Shown in pieces: positions 53,237 to 63,021 of a stretch of 64,000 nucleotides of DNA. Source of the stretch: Aestuariibacter sp. GS-14. Its GTDB lineage: Bacteria; Pseudomonadota; Gammaproteobacteria; Enterobacterales; Alteromonadaceae. Positions within the stretch are counted from its first letter, which is position 1; each line of letters begins with the position of its first letter. The notes under the pieces were generated by a model. The model did no database searches. It saw only the letters and a list, made by a program, of their open reading frames with translations, and was not told where the DNA came from. The position numbers were made by a program, and so were the translations under genes. The stretch spans positions 1-64,000 of the forward strand of contig NZ_VHIP01000009.1 in assembly GCF_006494365.1 (NCBI RefSeq), read 5' to 3'.

Positions 53237-56200
53237 ATGGCTGAAGCACGGGCACACACCAAGCGATTTGCACACCCATTTAATAAGTCCATTTTGGCAT
53301 TAACCGTTTTGTCTGCTTTGCACACATCCTGGGCACAGGAAGCACCTGCCGCTCAAGAACAATCATCAGAAGATGAAGAAGTAGTAGAAACAATTGAAGT
53401 AAAAGGTATTCGAGGCAACCTGCTGAATGCCCAGAACCTGAAACGATTTTCAGATACGGTAGTCGACGCCATCACGGCCGACGACATTGGCACCCTGCCT
53501 GATCGCAGCGTTCTGGAAGCTATCCAACGTTTGCCAGGGGTATCAATTGAACGGTTTGCCGGTCCGGACGACCCTGACCATTTCAGCGTAGAGGGCAGCG
53601 GCGCGATCATTCGCGGTATGACCCAAACGCGAAGCGAATTTAACGGACGCGATTCTTTCACGGCTAACAGTGGCCGTGGTTTGTCGTTTCAGGATGTTTC
53701 ACCCGAACTGATGGGCGGCGTCGACATCTACAAAAACCAGACTGCAGACATGATTGAGGGTGGTATCGGCGGCACAGTAAGCTTGCGCACCCGTAAACCT
53801 TTTGATTCAGATGGCCGGGTTATCGCCTTTGGTGGCGACTACTCCTATGGCGATTTAGCGAAAGAAGGCAGCCCTACGTTCTCCGGCTTATACAGTGACC
53901 GCATCGATCTGGACGGCAATGGTGAATTCGGGTTCCTGCTGAACTATGCAAATTCACAATTGTACGGAGAGTCCCATGGTATTCAGTCGGACGCCTTCGT
54001 TCAGTACTATGCGCGCGACCTGGCTGGCGCAGAAGCCTTTGTAGGTAGCGACAACAACGGTACGGTTTGGATCCCGAATGCCTCTAACCTGTTGAAAAAA
54101 TTTGACGATCGCAAACGCGAAGGCTTCGCCAGTACCCTGCAATGGGAAAGTGAAGACGAAACACTGTTAGCCACTATGCAGTATGTTCGCTCTGATGCGT
54201 CTCTGTCGTGGCACGAACAGGCAGTGAAGTACCAGGGTGGTTACTACAACATCGACAGCCGTCGTACACGCGCACTGGATGGTACTGAGTTTGAATTCGA
54301 CGACAACGGCGTATTTGGCTCGGGTACTATGGTACAGGGCGTTGACGGGTGGCGTGCTGCCAACGGCAACAACGACCGCATTATTCGCTCATGGGAAAGC
54401 GGTGGTCGCCCGCAGTTTGGTTACCCGTACCAGTTCGATTCACGCGTGAAACAAACTGATACTCTGGTTGAAGACTTTTCACTGAACCTCGAGTGGATGG
54501 CAACTGACGCACTTGAACTGAATGCCGATATTCAGTACATCAAGGCAGAAACGTCTGACGACGACGTTGTATTACATACCGCTGCTTTTGCGGGTCAGTA
54601 TTACGATATTACTGGCAACACGCCTACCATGACACTGCTGGAGCCCTATTTTGGTTACCGCGATGCGAATCCGGATGTGTACGCAAATGGTGTATACCCG
54701 GGCTTTACCGATGATCCAGCAGGCGACACTAACTACTTCCAGGACCCAAGCTCCTATTACCTTAGAAGCGCGATGGATCACTGGGAGCGCTCTAACGGCG
54801 ACTCATTTGCTACCCGCTTAGACGGCACCTATCACCTTGATAGCGAGAGCATTTTTACGTCAGTTCAGGCTGGTGTACGGTACGCCAAACGCGAGCAAAC
54901 CGTGCGTTCTACCAGCTGGAACTGGGGTTCGCTGGCACCGGAGTATACCGGAGCCGATGCAGCAGGCTGGTTAGATACCATTCCGGTAGATGCTAGCAAC
55001 TTCGAATATGTAGATTGGTCTGATTTCCATGGTGGTGGCGTAGCCAATATTCCTGGCAACAAAACCATTCACGCAACGGAAGCTTATGTTCGTTCAATCA
55101 TTAATGGCGCCATGCCATACATGACCGATAGCGGTTCCTGGGTACCTTATCGCAACCGCGACGGGGTAGACGCTAAATATGGCTTATTTACCCCGGGTGA
55201 AGTGAACTTCACGCAAGAAGAGAACAAAGCTATTTACGTGCGGGTAAACTTTGAAGGCAATGGCGACACGCGCTATAGCGGTAACGTTGGTTTGCGCTAC
55301 GTAAAACTCGACAGAACGGCTGACGGTGCAGTTACCTTCCCGGATCTGGTACCTGACTTCTTACCACCAGAGTCATTGCAAGGTGCGCCGCTGACCGGCG
55401 AGATCGTGTCTAACTGGTTAAACGACCAGGTTGCGGCCGGTAACTACGCTGATTTGGAAGAAGCGCTGGCGGCAGATGAAAACCGCTGGATTGGCGATCA
55501 GCTAAACTACCTGTCTGCCAGTGAGCGTGGCTTTGGTAATGATGCGGAAGAGCGTTTGTCTGCCAAAACCGATTTTGAAATGTTACTGCCCAGCTTTAAC
55601 TTCAAAATGGAAGTGGCTGATGATCTGATTGCGCGTTTTGCTTACTCAAAAGCAGTAGCGTTGCCAGACATGGGTGATGTACGCAACCGTGCTTCACTGG
55701 GTAATGAACCCGTGCAAGCTATCCGTCCTATCAGCAATCCGGATCCGGAAAATCCGCCAGAGCCTGGTACTAACCTGGTACAAACTGCCTATGTACCAGC
55801 CTGGACAGGATCAGGTGGCAACCCCTATCTGAAACCAATGGAATCGTCGCAGTACGATATCGCGCTGGAATGGTATTTCGCGGATGTGGGTCAGTTGAGT
55901 ATGACGTACTTCCACAAAGACCTGAAAAACTACTTTATTCAGGGCGCGTCGGTACAGGAGTACACCAACCCGACTTCCGGATTGTCACAGGCGGTATTGG
56001 TTAGCTCCACCACTAACGGTGGCAAGGGTAAAATGGACGGTGTGGAAATTGCGTATCAGCAGTTCTACGACATGCTGCCTGCCCCGTTTGACGGCTTAGG
56101 TATTCAGGCGACTTACACCTATATCGATGCGTCGGGTGTACCGAACAACGAAATAGATGTAGAAGATGAAAGCTGGCTGGGTGACGACTTTACCGATACC

Positions 56201-56566
56201 GGAATTCGCGTCAGTCTGGACAATGTACCTCTGCAAGGGCAGTCTAAACACACGGCCAACTTTGTTGCCATGTACGAGAAAGACGGCTGGAGTGCACGTA
56301 TAGCGTATAACTGGCGTTCGCGCTACCTGTTAACCACCCGTGACGTTATCTCTAAAGCGCCATTGTTCTACAACGACATTGGTCAGCTTGATGGATCGGT
56401 GTTCTATAACTGGAACGAGAATGTCACCGTGGGTATTCAGGGTACAAACCTAACCAATTCACAGTCTGAAACCATCATGGTACTGAACAACGAAGGGCTC
56501 GAAACCGGCCGTTCGTGGTTTAAGTCAGACCGCCGGATTGCTTTTGTAATGCGTGCAAACTTCTAG
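53237..56566 (+). CDS. TonB-dependent receptor, large type (TBDR 1)
   Basis: The protein has 1109 residues from the ATG at 53237, with GGAGA upstream and a signal peptide cleaved near SWA-QEAP. A TonB box (VVETIEVKG) and plug domain follow, with TVVDAITADDIGTLPDRSVLEAIQRLPGVSIER, IIRGMTQTRSEFNG and DIYKNQTADMIEGGIGGTVSLRTRKP. A large 22-strand barrel ends in a terminal Phe. Such receptors import oligosaccharides or other large ligands across the outer membrane with energy from TonB-ExbB-ExbD. In this locus the cargo is probably xylan or xyloglucan oligosaccharides. A terminator and a halogenase-like gene follow. Confidence 0.92.
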   Translation: MAEARAHTKRFAHPFNKSILALTVLSALHTSWAQEAPAAQEQSSEDEEVVETIEVKGIRGNLLNAQNLKRFSDTVVDAITADDIGTLPDRSVLEAIQRLPGVSIERFAGPDDPDHFSVEGSGAIIRGMTQTRSEFNGRDSFTANSGRGLSFQDVSPELMGGVDIYKNQTADMIEGGIGGTVSLRTRKPFDSDGRVIAFGGDYSYGDLAKEGSPTFSGLYSDRIDLDGNGEFGFLLNYANSQLYGESHGIQSDAFVQYYARDLAGAEAFVGSDNNGTVWIPNASNLLKKFDDRKREGFASTLQWESEDETLLATMQYVRSDASLSWHEQAVKYQGGYYNIDSRRTRALDGTEFEFDDNGVFGSGTMVQGVDGWRAANGNNDRIIRSWESGGRPQFGYPYQFDSRVKQTDTLVEDFSLNLEWMATDALELNADIQYIKAETSDDDVVLHTAAFAGQYYDITGNTPTMTLLEPYFGYRDANPDVYANGVYPGFTDDPAGDTNYFQDPSSYYLRSAMDHWERSNGDSFATRLDGTYHLDSESIFTSVQAGVRYAKREQTVRSTSWNWGSLAPEYTGADAAGWLDTIPVDASNFEYVDWSDFHGGGVANIPGNKTIHATEAYVRSIINGAMPYMTDSGSWVPYRNRDGVDAKYGLFTPGEVNFTQEENKAIYVRVNFEGNGDTRYSGNVGLRYVKLDRTADGAVTFPDLVPDFLPPESLQGAPLTGEIVSNWLNDQVAAGNYADLEEALAADENRWIGDQLNYLSASERGFGNDAEERLSAKTDFEMLLPSFNFKMEVADDLIARFAYSKAVALPDMGDVRNRASLGNEPVQAIRPISNPDPENPPEPGTNLVQTAYVPAWTGSGGNPYLKPMESSQYDIALEWYFADVGQLSMTYFHKDLKNYFIQGASVQEYTNPTSGLSQAVLVSSTTNGGKGKMDGVEIAYQQFYDMLPAPFDGLGIQATYTYIDASGVPNNEIDVEDESWLGDDFTDTGIRVSLDNVPLQGQSKHTANFVAMYEKDGWSARIAYNWRSRYLLTTRDVISKAPLFYNDIGQLDGSVFYNWNENVTVGIQGTNLTNSQSETIMVLNNEGLETGRSWFKSDRRIAFVMRANF

Positions 56567-56589
56567 TAGGCACCACCGTTGTAAACTGC

Positions 56590-56624
56590 ATCAGGCCGGC
56601 GCATCTGCGCCAGCCTGATTTTTT
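56590..56624 (+). terminator. Terminator or attenuator between TBDR 1 and the halogenase gene
   Basis: ATCAGGCCGGCGCA (56590-56603) and TGCGCCAGCCTGAT (56606-56619) form a long stem with one mismatch, followed by TTTTTTC. It would make receptor mRNA more abundant than that of the downstream genes. Confidence 0.85.
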
Positions 56625-56641
56625 CGTTTTTGGGGTTCTAT

Positions 56642-58144
56642 ATGCAGTCACCACTCAAAAAAATACTGATTCTGGGCGGTGGTTCATCCGGTTGGATGAC
56701 CGCTGCGGCGCTGGGCAAAATTCTCAAAAATCACCCCTGTGAAATACAGGTTATTGAGTCAGAAGACATCGGCACTGTGGGCGTGGGCGAAGCTACCATT
56801 CCGCAAATTCTGTTGTTTAACGACCTGATTGGCCTGGACGAAGATACCTTTATCAAGCGCACTCAGGGTACCTTTAAGCTGGGTATTCAGTTTAAAGACT
56901 GGCGCAACGTGGGACACAGCTACTATCACGCGTTTGGCGAGGTAGGTAAAAACATGGAAGGTGTGCACTTTTATCAGTACTGGCTCAAAATGCGCCAGCA
57001 AGGCAAGGCGGCGCCACTCGACGAATACACGCTATCGTCACTGGCCTGTAACGAGAAGCGTTTTATGCGCCCTATCGAGGCGGGAAATTCACCGCTGTCT
57101 AACATTGCCTATGCCTTTCATTTTGACGCGGGCCTCTACGCAAAATACCTGCGCGAATGTGCCGAAGGCCACGGTGTAATCCGCACCGAAGGCAAAGTGA
57201 CTCAGGTGAACCAGCATCCGAATGGCGATATTCGTTCTCTGGTGCTGGAAAACGGCGAAGAACACCAGGCCGACTTTTTTATTGATTGCTCCGGCTTCCG
57301 CGCGCTACTCATCGAACAAACCCTCAAAACCGGTTATGAAGACTGGCGCCACTGGCTGCCTTGCGACCGGGCTATTGCCGCCCCGTCCACCCTCACCGAA
57401 GAACCCTGGCCATTTACCCGCGCAGCCGCCCAGCAAGCGGGCTGGCAATGGCGCATTCCACTGCAACACCGGGTAGGCAACGGCCATGTGTACTCCAGTG
57501 AATTTATGAGCGATCACGACGCGGAACGCACGTTGCGCGAAAACATCGACGGCGAATTACTTGCTGATCCGCGGTTAATTAAATTTGTCACCGGCAAGCG
57601 TAAAAAGTTCTGGCACAAGAACTGTTTGGCGGTAGGTTTATCAGGCGGTTTTATGGAGCCACTGGAATCCACCAGCCTGCATCTGGTTCAGGTAGCTATT
57701 TCAAAGTTTTTCAGTTTCTTTCCGTTCCAAACGCCAACCCAGAGCGACATTGACGAATACAATGCGCAAATGGATTTTGAATTCACTCGCATTCGCGATT
57801 TTCTGATCCTGCATTATCACGTTACCGAACGCGAAGACACGCCTTTCTGGCGCTACTGCAAGCATATGTCTATCCCGGATACATTGCAGGAAAAAATCGA
57901 TCAATTTAAAGCCAATGGCCGCATCAATAGATTCAACAACGAATTGTTTAATGATTTGAGCTGGTTTGAGGTGATGTATGGTCAGGGTTTGCGCCCACAA
58001 GGCTATCATGCGCTGGCCGATATATTTGGGGATGACGAACTGGCAAAACGTTTGGAAGGCATTCAGCGAGTGGTGAGAAAGTCGGTAGATTACATGCCCT
58101 CTCACGCCGAGTTTATTGCTAAAACCTGCCCGGCCAAGCCATGA
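56642..58144 (+). CDS. Flavin-dependent (tryptophan) halogenase family protein 1
   Basis: The protein has 500 residues from the ATG at 56642. The FAD fold starts with ILGGGSSGWMTAAALG (GGGSSG at 12-17). The active-site Lys equivalent lies in GTFKLGIQF. The WxWxIP halogenase signature is intact as WQWRIP (about 270), and FMEPLESTSLHLV contains the Glu that pairs with the Lys. So the catalytic machinery looks complete. Proteins of this type lie next to TonB receptors in Alteromonadales, Caulobacterales and Xanthomonadales; the natural substrate is unsettled. The stop overlaps the DUF6445 start (ATGA). Confidence 0.88.
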   Translation: MQSPLKKILILGGGSSGWMTAAALGKILKNHPCEIQVIESEDIGTVGVGEATIPQILLFNDLIGLDEDTFIKRTQGTFKLGIQFKDWRNVGHSYYHAFGEVGKNMEGVHFYQYWLKMRQQGKAAPLDEYTLSSLACNEKRFMRPIEAGNSPLSNIAYAFHFDAGLYAKYLRECAEGHGVIRTEGKVTQVNQHPNGDIRSLVLENGEEHQADFFIDCSGFRALLIEQTLKTGYEDWRHWLPCDRAIAAPSTLTEEPWPFTRAAAQQAGWQWRIPLQHRVGNGHVYSSEFMSDHDAERTLRENIDGELLADPRLIKFVTGKRKKFWHKNCLAVGLSGGFMEPLESTSLHLVQVAISKFFSFFPFQTPTQSDIDEYNAQMDFEFTRIRDFLILHYHVTEREDTPFWRYCKHMSIPDTLQEKIDQFKANGRINRFNNELFNDLSWFEVMYGQGLRPQGYHALADIFGDDELAKRLEGIQRVVRKSVDYMPSHAEFIAKTCPAKP

Positions 58145-58803
58145 CAAGCATCTCGACGCTACCCGTGCCGGGCACTCAGTTTCAGGTTGTGATCATAGAC
58201 AACTTTATGCCCGGCCCACGCAAATTAGTGGATTACGCATTAACCAACGGCAAGGCTCCTCATGATGAGGCGCTATACCCGGGACTTCGCATGCCAACGC
58301 CTCCCGGCTATCTGCGCTATGCATTGGCAAGCATTAATCTGGTGTTCAAAAAATTAAAAATTGCCGATACGCTTTGCGACGGCGAAGCTTTTTTTGCCAT
58401 GGTGACCCGACCTCCAGCTACCTTAACCACAATGCAATCCATACCGCATTTCGACCGCCCTTATACCCACGAATATGCAGTAGTGCATTACCTGTGCTCG
58501 CCTGTTTATGGTGGTACCAGTATTTACCGCTACAATCCCACCGGGCAAATCGCCATTACCGAGGCATCGCTTAATCGCTACCAACAGAGCCTGGATGCCG
58601 AATTAGCCAGGCACCCGGTGCCGCCAGGCTATATCAATGGCGACACCGAACTATTTACCCGCATTGTGCAGATACCCTGCGAGTTCAATCGGGCGGTAAT
58701 TTACCCCTGTGCATTACTGCATTCCGGTGACATCTGTGCCGATTTCAAGCCCGACCTGAATCCCTATACCGGACGCTTCACTGTAACGTCATTTTTGCGC
58801 TAA
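58141..58803 (+). CDS. DUF6445 family protein (2-oxoglutarate/Fe(II) oxygenase-like)
   Basis: The 220-residue cytoplasmic protein starts 4 nt inside the halogenase stop, so the two are coupled. The HFDRP (about 101-105) and CALLHSGDI (with a further His) and GRFTVTSFL segments resemble the metal-binding His-x-Asp...His and terminal strand of the cupin-fold oxygenases. DUF6445 proteins are typically neighbours of TonB receptors and halogenase-like proteins. The substrate is unknown; modification of the same molecule as the halogenase is inferred from linkage. Confidence 0.75.
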   Translation: MTSISTLPVPGTQFQVVIIDNFMPGPRKLVDYALTNGKAPHDEALYPGLRMPTPPGYLRYALASINLVFKKLKIADTLCDGEAFFAMVTRPPATLTTMQSIPHFDRPYTHEYAVVHYLCSPVYGGTSIYRYNPTGQIAITEASLNRYQQSLDAELARHPVPPGYINGDTELFTRIVQIPCEFNRAVIYPCALLHSGDICADFKPDLNPYTGRFTVTSFLR

Positions 58804-59128
58804 ACCGCGCACAGGCAATCAAATAAAATCAGTTCAACAAGAATAACAAAATCAATAAATTGAATGTCAATTTAAGTAAGGATTTGGCCTATCCGCATTT
58901 CAAAAAAAGCACTTGTCATACAAAAAAAAATAATGGCTGCTGACGCCCCTCGCATGGAACAGTTAACAAGCCATTAACAGGTGCAATACAGGCGTATTGC
59001 ATTTGATTTATTGCCTGCAACTTACATTCAACCCGTCAGTACCGGGGCAGTGTTGTTGCATAGCGCCAGGAGAAATTGACACCGCAGGCAGGTATGGCAC
59101 ACACACAATCCCATACAGGACATAACAG
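58804..59128. promoter_or_regulatory. Upstream region of the second TonB receptor, with palindrome
   Basis: The 325-bp region includes a perfect inverted repeat TGCAATAC-AGGC-GTATTGCA (58982-59001), a good candidate for a regulator site, about 130 bp before the start codon. AT-rich stretches (58850-58935) precede it. No gene is visible. Confidence 0.55.
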
Positions 59129-62100
59129 ATGAAAAAGCCACATCAGTTTAAACAATCCATGGTCACCAAAGCAGTTTCCGTACTGCTGGGTACGGCCACT
59201 GTGTTTCCCGTGGTCGCGCAATCCGCCGACCCGGTTGAAGTAATAGAAGTTACCGGCCTGCGCTCAAGTCTTGCCGAAGCTGCCTCAATTAAACGCGAAT
59301 CCATTGGTGTTGTGGATGCCATTTCCGCCGAGGACATTGGTAAATTCCCGGATACCAACCTTGCCGAATCACTCCAACGCATCACCGGTGTTTCGATAAG
59401 CCGCACAAACGGTGAAGGTAACGAAATTACTGTGCGTGGTTTCGGCGGTAGCAATAACATGATCACGTTGAACGGCCGCATGATGCCTGCCGCCCAAACT
59501 TATGGTGGTGGCAGTGGCGCTGACGGTACTACCCGTGGTGGCAGTACCCGTGCATTCGATTTTGCCAACCTGGCGTCTGAAGGTATTCGCGGCGTTGAGG
59601 TATACAAAACCAGTAAGGCCGACATTGCCACCGGGGGAATTGGTGCCACGGTAAACATTAAAACGGCGCGACCGCTGGATACACCCGGAGTACGAGCAAC
59701 AGTGGGAGCCAAGGCCGTACACGACTCCACCAATCGCGCAGGCGATGACCTCACCCCAGAGCTGTCTGGTTTAGTGAGCTGGACTGACGATGACGCGAAA
59801 TTTGGTGTGGCGTTAACCGGCAGCATTCAGGAACGTCACTCAGGCTATGTAGGCGCCACAGTAAACGACTGGAATATCGGCGTGTGGGGCGATCCAAACG
59901 ACCCGGATACCCTATTCAATAACAGTGGTGATATTTATGAGAATGCGCCAGACGTTGGTCAGCTTTACGCCCGCCCTAACGACCTGCGCTATGCGTTCTC
60001 CGACACTGAGCGCACTCGTACTAATGCACAGTTAACCCTGCAATACGCAGCGTCTGACAACCTGGTAGCCACCTTCGACTACCTGTACGCTGAAAACGAT
60101 ATTCAGGAGCACCGCGGTGAAATTACTAACTGGGTGCAAAACGGTTCAAACGTGACCTCGGTTATTTTTGACGATGGTCCGGTAGCCACGCCCATCTACA
60201 TTGCCGAGTCATACCCCGGCACCGTGGATGAAGGCTATGAGCAACAATGGCGTGAGCAAACCAACACGCTGAATTCTGCGGGTATCAACCTGGAGTATTT
60301 TGCGTCTGACAGCCTGAAGTTCTCTTTGGACGCACACAACTCGAAAATGGAGAGTTTACCCAGTGGTCCAAGTGATAACGCAGCCTCGGGAGAAATTGCT
60401 GTGGGTATCGGTTCGCCTACCGTGACCTCGCGTGAATGGTGGTTTGACACCGAACTGCCTACTTACCGCAATGTGTATGACGACAGCGCACGCGGCAATG
60501 GCAACGGTATGATTGATGCGGGAGACGTAGGTTCATCCATTCTGCGCTTCCGCCATGCATCACAAGCCACTGAAATCACTCAAATCAAACTCGACGGCAC
60601 CTGGATGTTCGACGATGGTGACATCGATTTTGGTGTTGAAACCCGTGCGATGGAAATGGTGGCTCGCCAAACTGCTGGCGACAACATGACACTGGGTAAC
60701 TGGGGTATTGCCAACCCAGGCGAATTCTCCGACGGCCTGCTGCAACCCATCAATGTAGGCGCAATGTTTGACGACTTCGACACTGGCCAGAGTCAGGGAA
60801 TTGGTTTTATTGCCGACCCTATTGCGCTTGCCCGTGAAGGGATTGCACTGTACCCAAGCGATGCGAACTTTTTTGGCGTAAGCAGCGTATTTTCCAACAA
60901 CGACGTGGTGAAAGAAGATACGCTAGCCGCTTACTTCCAGGTACGCATGAGCGGTGAAATGGGCGGTATGCCAGCCAACTTCCTGGCCGGTGTGCGTTAT
61001 GAGAAAACCGACGTAACCTCAACCTCACTGGTAACCCCGCCCAGTTACCTGGTTTGGGAAAACAACAACGACTTTAGCTTGTACACGGATCCAAGCACCG
61101 ACACCATTCCGCTGTCGGTGAAAGCCGATTACGACCACCTGCTGCCCAGCCTCGACTTTGACATCATGTTAACCGACGATGTGAAAGCCCGCTTCTCGTA
61201 CAGTAAAACCATTGCCCGGGCAGGCTATGGTGACCTGCGCGTATCACCCAGCGGCTTCGGCACATCGGGTTCAACACTCAACGGCACCCGCGCAACAGCC
61301 AGTTCGTCTAACCCGGCCCTGCTGCCACTTGAGTCAGACAACTTCGACGTATCCGCCGAATGGTACTTCGACGAAAACAGCTATGCGTCGGTAGGTTTCT
61401 TTGAGAAACGCGTGGCTAACTTTATTGGTACCGGTCAGGAAGATCGCTCGTTCTTTGGCATTCTTGACCAAACCAATGGCCCTCGTGCTATTGCAGCGGC
61501 TGAAGCGTTGAGAGATCGCGGCTTTGCCGTAGATGACACATCATTGTTTGCCATGATGGTATTGCTTGAACACCCTGAGGCATTCCCTAACGGCGCAGAC
61601 GACTACACAGGTACCTCTGAACAGTTACTGCAACTGGGTGAAACTCCCGGATGGGACATTATTCCTGAAGCCGGCGATCCGGAAATGGTATTCCGTACCA
61701 GCCTGCCCCAGAACAACAAAGAAGCCAAACTATACGGTACCGAACTGGCTGTACAGCACTTCTTTGGCGAAACAGGCTTTGGTATTCAGGCCAACTACAC
61801 GCTGGTTCGCGGTGACATTGGTTTCGACAACACAGGTAACCCGAACGTATCGCAGTTTGCCCTGGCAGGTTTGAGCGATACCGCCAACTTTGTGTTTATT
61901 TACGACAAAGATGGTCTGACGGCGCGGGTTGCGTATAACTGGCGTGATGAGTATTTGAACCGTATTAACTACCGCGGCTCGAATAACCCAACCTACGTTG
62001 AAAGCTACGCCCAAATCGATGCCAACGTGAGTTACGCGTTTAACGACCAACTGACTGTGTTTGTTGAAGGGATCAACATCACCGGCGAGAACCGTCGCGA

Positions 62101-62182
62101 ACACGGCCGTACACGCAATCAACTGTGGTATCTGGAAGACTTAGGCGCCCGCTATCAGCTGGGTGTGCGGTATAACTTCTGA
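59129..62182 (+). CDS. TonB-dependent receptor (TBDR 2)
   Basis: The 1017-residue outer-membrane receptor has a signal peptide (cleaved near VVAQS-AD), TonB box (VEVIEVTG), and a plug with ESIGVVDAISAEDIGKFPDTNLAESLQRITGVSISR, ITVRGFGGSNNMITLNGR and GVEVYKTSKADIATGGIGATVNIKTARP. The last residue of the barrel is Phe (LGVRYNF). It belongs to the TIGR01782-type receptors for oligosaccharides. AGGA precedes the ATG. The genes after it (SapC, halogenase) form an operon. Confidence 0.92.
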   Translation: MKKPHQFKQSMVTKAVSVLLGTATVFPVVAQSADPVEVIEVTGLRSSLAEAASIKRESIGVVDAISAEDIGKFPDTNLAESLQRITGVSISRTNGEGNEITVRGFGGSNNMITLNGRMMPAAQTYGGGSGADGTTRGGSTRAFDFANLASEGIRGVEVYKTSKADIATGGIGATVNIKTARPLDTPGVRATVGAKAVHDSTNRAGDDLTPELSGLVSWTDDDAKFGVALTGSIQERHSGYVGATVNDWNIGVWGDPNDPDTLFNNSGDIYENAPDVGQLYARPNDLRYAFSDTERTRTNAQLTLQYAASDNLVATFDYLYAENDIQEHRGEITNWVQNGSNVTSVIFDDGPVATPIYIAESYPGTVDEGYEQQWREQTNTLNSAGINLEYFASDSLKFSLDAHNSKMESLPSGPSDNAASGEIAVGIGSPTVTSREWWFDTELPTYRNVYDDSARGNGNGMIDAGDVGSSILRFRHASQATEITQIKLDGTWMFDDGDIDFGVETRAMEMVARQTAGDNMTLGNWGIANPGEFSDGLLQPINVGAMFDDFDTGQSQGIGFIADPIALAREGIALYPSDANFFGVSSVFSNNDVVKEDTLAAYFQVRMSGEMGGMPANFLAGVRYEKTDVTSTSLVTPPSYLVWENNNDFSLYTDPSTDTIPLSVKADYDHLLPSLDFDIMLTDDVKARFSYSKTIARAGYGDLRVSPSGFGTSGSTLNGTRATASSSNPALLPLESDNFDVSAEWYFDENSYASVGFFEKRVANFIGTGQEDRSFFGILDQTNGPRAIAAAEALRDRGFAVDDTSLFAMMVLLEHPEAFPNGADDYTGTSEQLLQLGETPGWDIIPEAGDPEMVFRTSLPQNNKEAKLYGTELAVQHFFGETGFGIQANYTLVRGDIGFDNTGNPNVSQFALAGLSDTANFVFIYDKDGLTARVAYNWRDEYLNRINYRGSNNPTYVESYAQIDANVSYAFNDQLTVFVEGINITGENRREHGRTRNQLWYLEDLGARYQLGVRYNF

Positions 62183-62204
62183 TATCGTAGGCTGTAACAT
62201 CGTT

Positions 62205-62222
62205 GCCGGGCACCTGCCCGGC
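62205..62222. repeat. GC-rich hairpin after TBDR 2
   Basis: GCCGGGCA (62205-62212) and TGCCCGGC (62215-62222) form a perfect 8-bp stem with a 2-nt spacer; no good T tract follows. It may stabilise the receptor mRNA. Confidence 0.6.
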
Positions 62223-62256
62223 TTCGTTGTTTATTTTTCTCCTGTCCGGACACACT

Positions 62257-63021
62257 ATGGCTACCTTACAATTACTTAATAATATTACCCATAAAGATCT
62301 TCGTGTGCAGTCGCACTACAGCGCAACGTTTGGCGACAACATCAGCAGTGTACTGGTTTTCCCCACCGAATTTGACGCGCTGCATAAAGAATACCCCGTG
62401 TTATTTCGCCGCCATGCCGAGCAAGGCATACAGGCCATTGCCCTACTGGGCCTCTGCGCTGGCGAAAACCTGTATTTAAACGAACACTATCCTCAGCCGC
62501 CTGTAGCAGGCAGTTGGATGGCCCGCTACGTTCCCGGCCTGTTGGCTAAAGGCCCCTTCATGATTGGCTATCAACAACAAAGTGGGGCCAGCGAAGCGGT
62601 GCTTCACGTCGACATGGACCACCCCAGAATAACCTACCCAATAAGCGACACAGAGAAGGATACGGGTAAACCGGTGTTTTTACCCAAAGGCGGTGAAAGC
62701 GATTACCTGCAGCATATAGTGGCTATCCTTAATCGCCTGCATTTGGGGCAGCAGGAAGCCAAGGCGTTTTATGCCGAGCTGGACCGCCTGGGTTTACTTA
62801 CGCCGGTGAATCTAGCCATCACGTTGTCCAACGGCGATAAACTGGAAATTCAGGGCCACGAAACCATTTGTAAAGACACCTTTGCCGCATTACCCGCTGA
62901 CACACTTGCCATACTTCACCAAAAAGGCTGGCTGGCCTATGTGTATGCGATTCAATCGTCACTGCACAATTTGTCGTGGTTAATTGACATGAAAAACGCA
63001 TTGGAGCACAGCCGCTCATGA
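62257..63021 (+). CDS. SapC family protein
   Basis: The protein has 254 residues from the ATG at 62257; upstream codons are not part of the family. The start ATLQLLNNITHKDLRV, the YPVLFRRHAEQGIQAIALLGL and the APFVNVGY-like MARYVPGLLAKGPFMIGY motif (with LYLNEHY) are typical of SapC. The family was named from Campylobacter S-layer-linked genes; here the linkage to TonB receptors is common and the molecular role unknown. Overlaps the next gene by 4 nt (ATGA). Confidence 0.87.
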   Translation: MATLQLLNNITHKDLRVQSHYSATFGDNISSVLVFPTEFDALHKEYPVLFRRHAEQGIQAIALLGLCAGENLYLNEHYPQPPVAGSWMARYVPGLLAKGPFMIGYQQQSGASEAVLHVDMDHPRITYPISDTEKDTGKPVFLPKGGESDYLQHIVAILNRLHLGQQEAKAFYAELDRLGLLTPVNLAITLSNGDKLEIQGHETICKDTFAALPADTLAILHQKGWLAYVYAIQSSLHNLSWLIDMKNALEHSRS

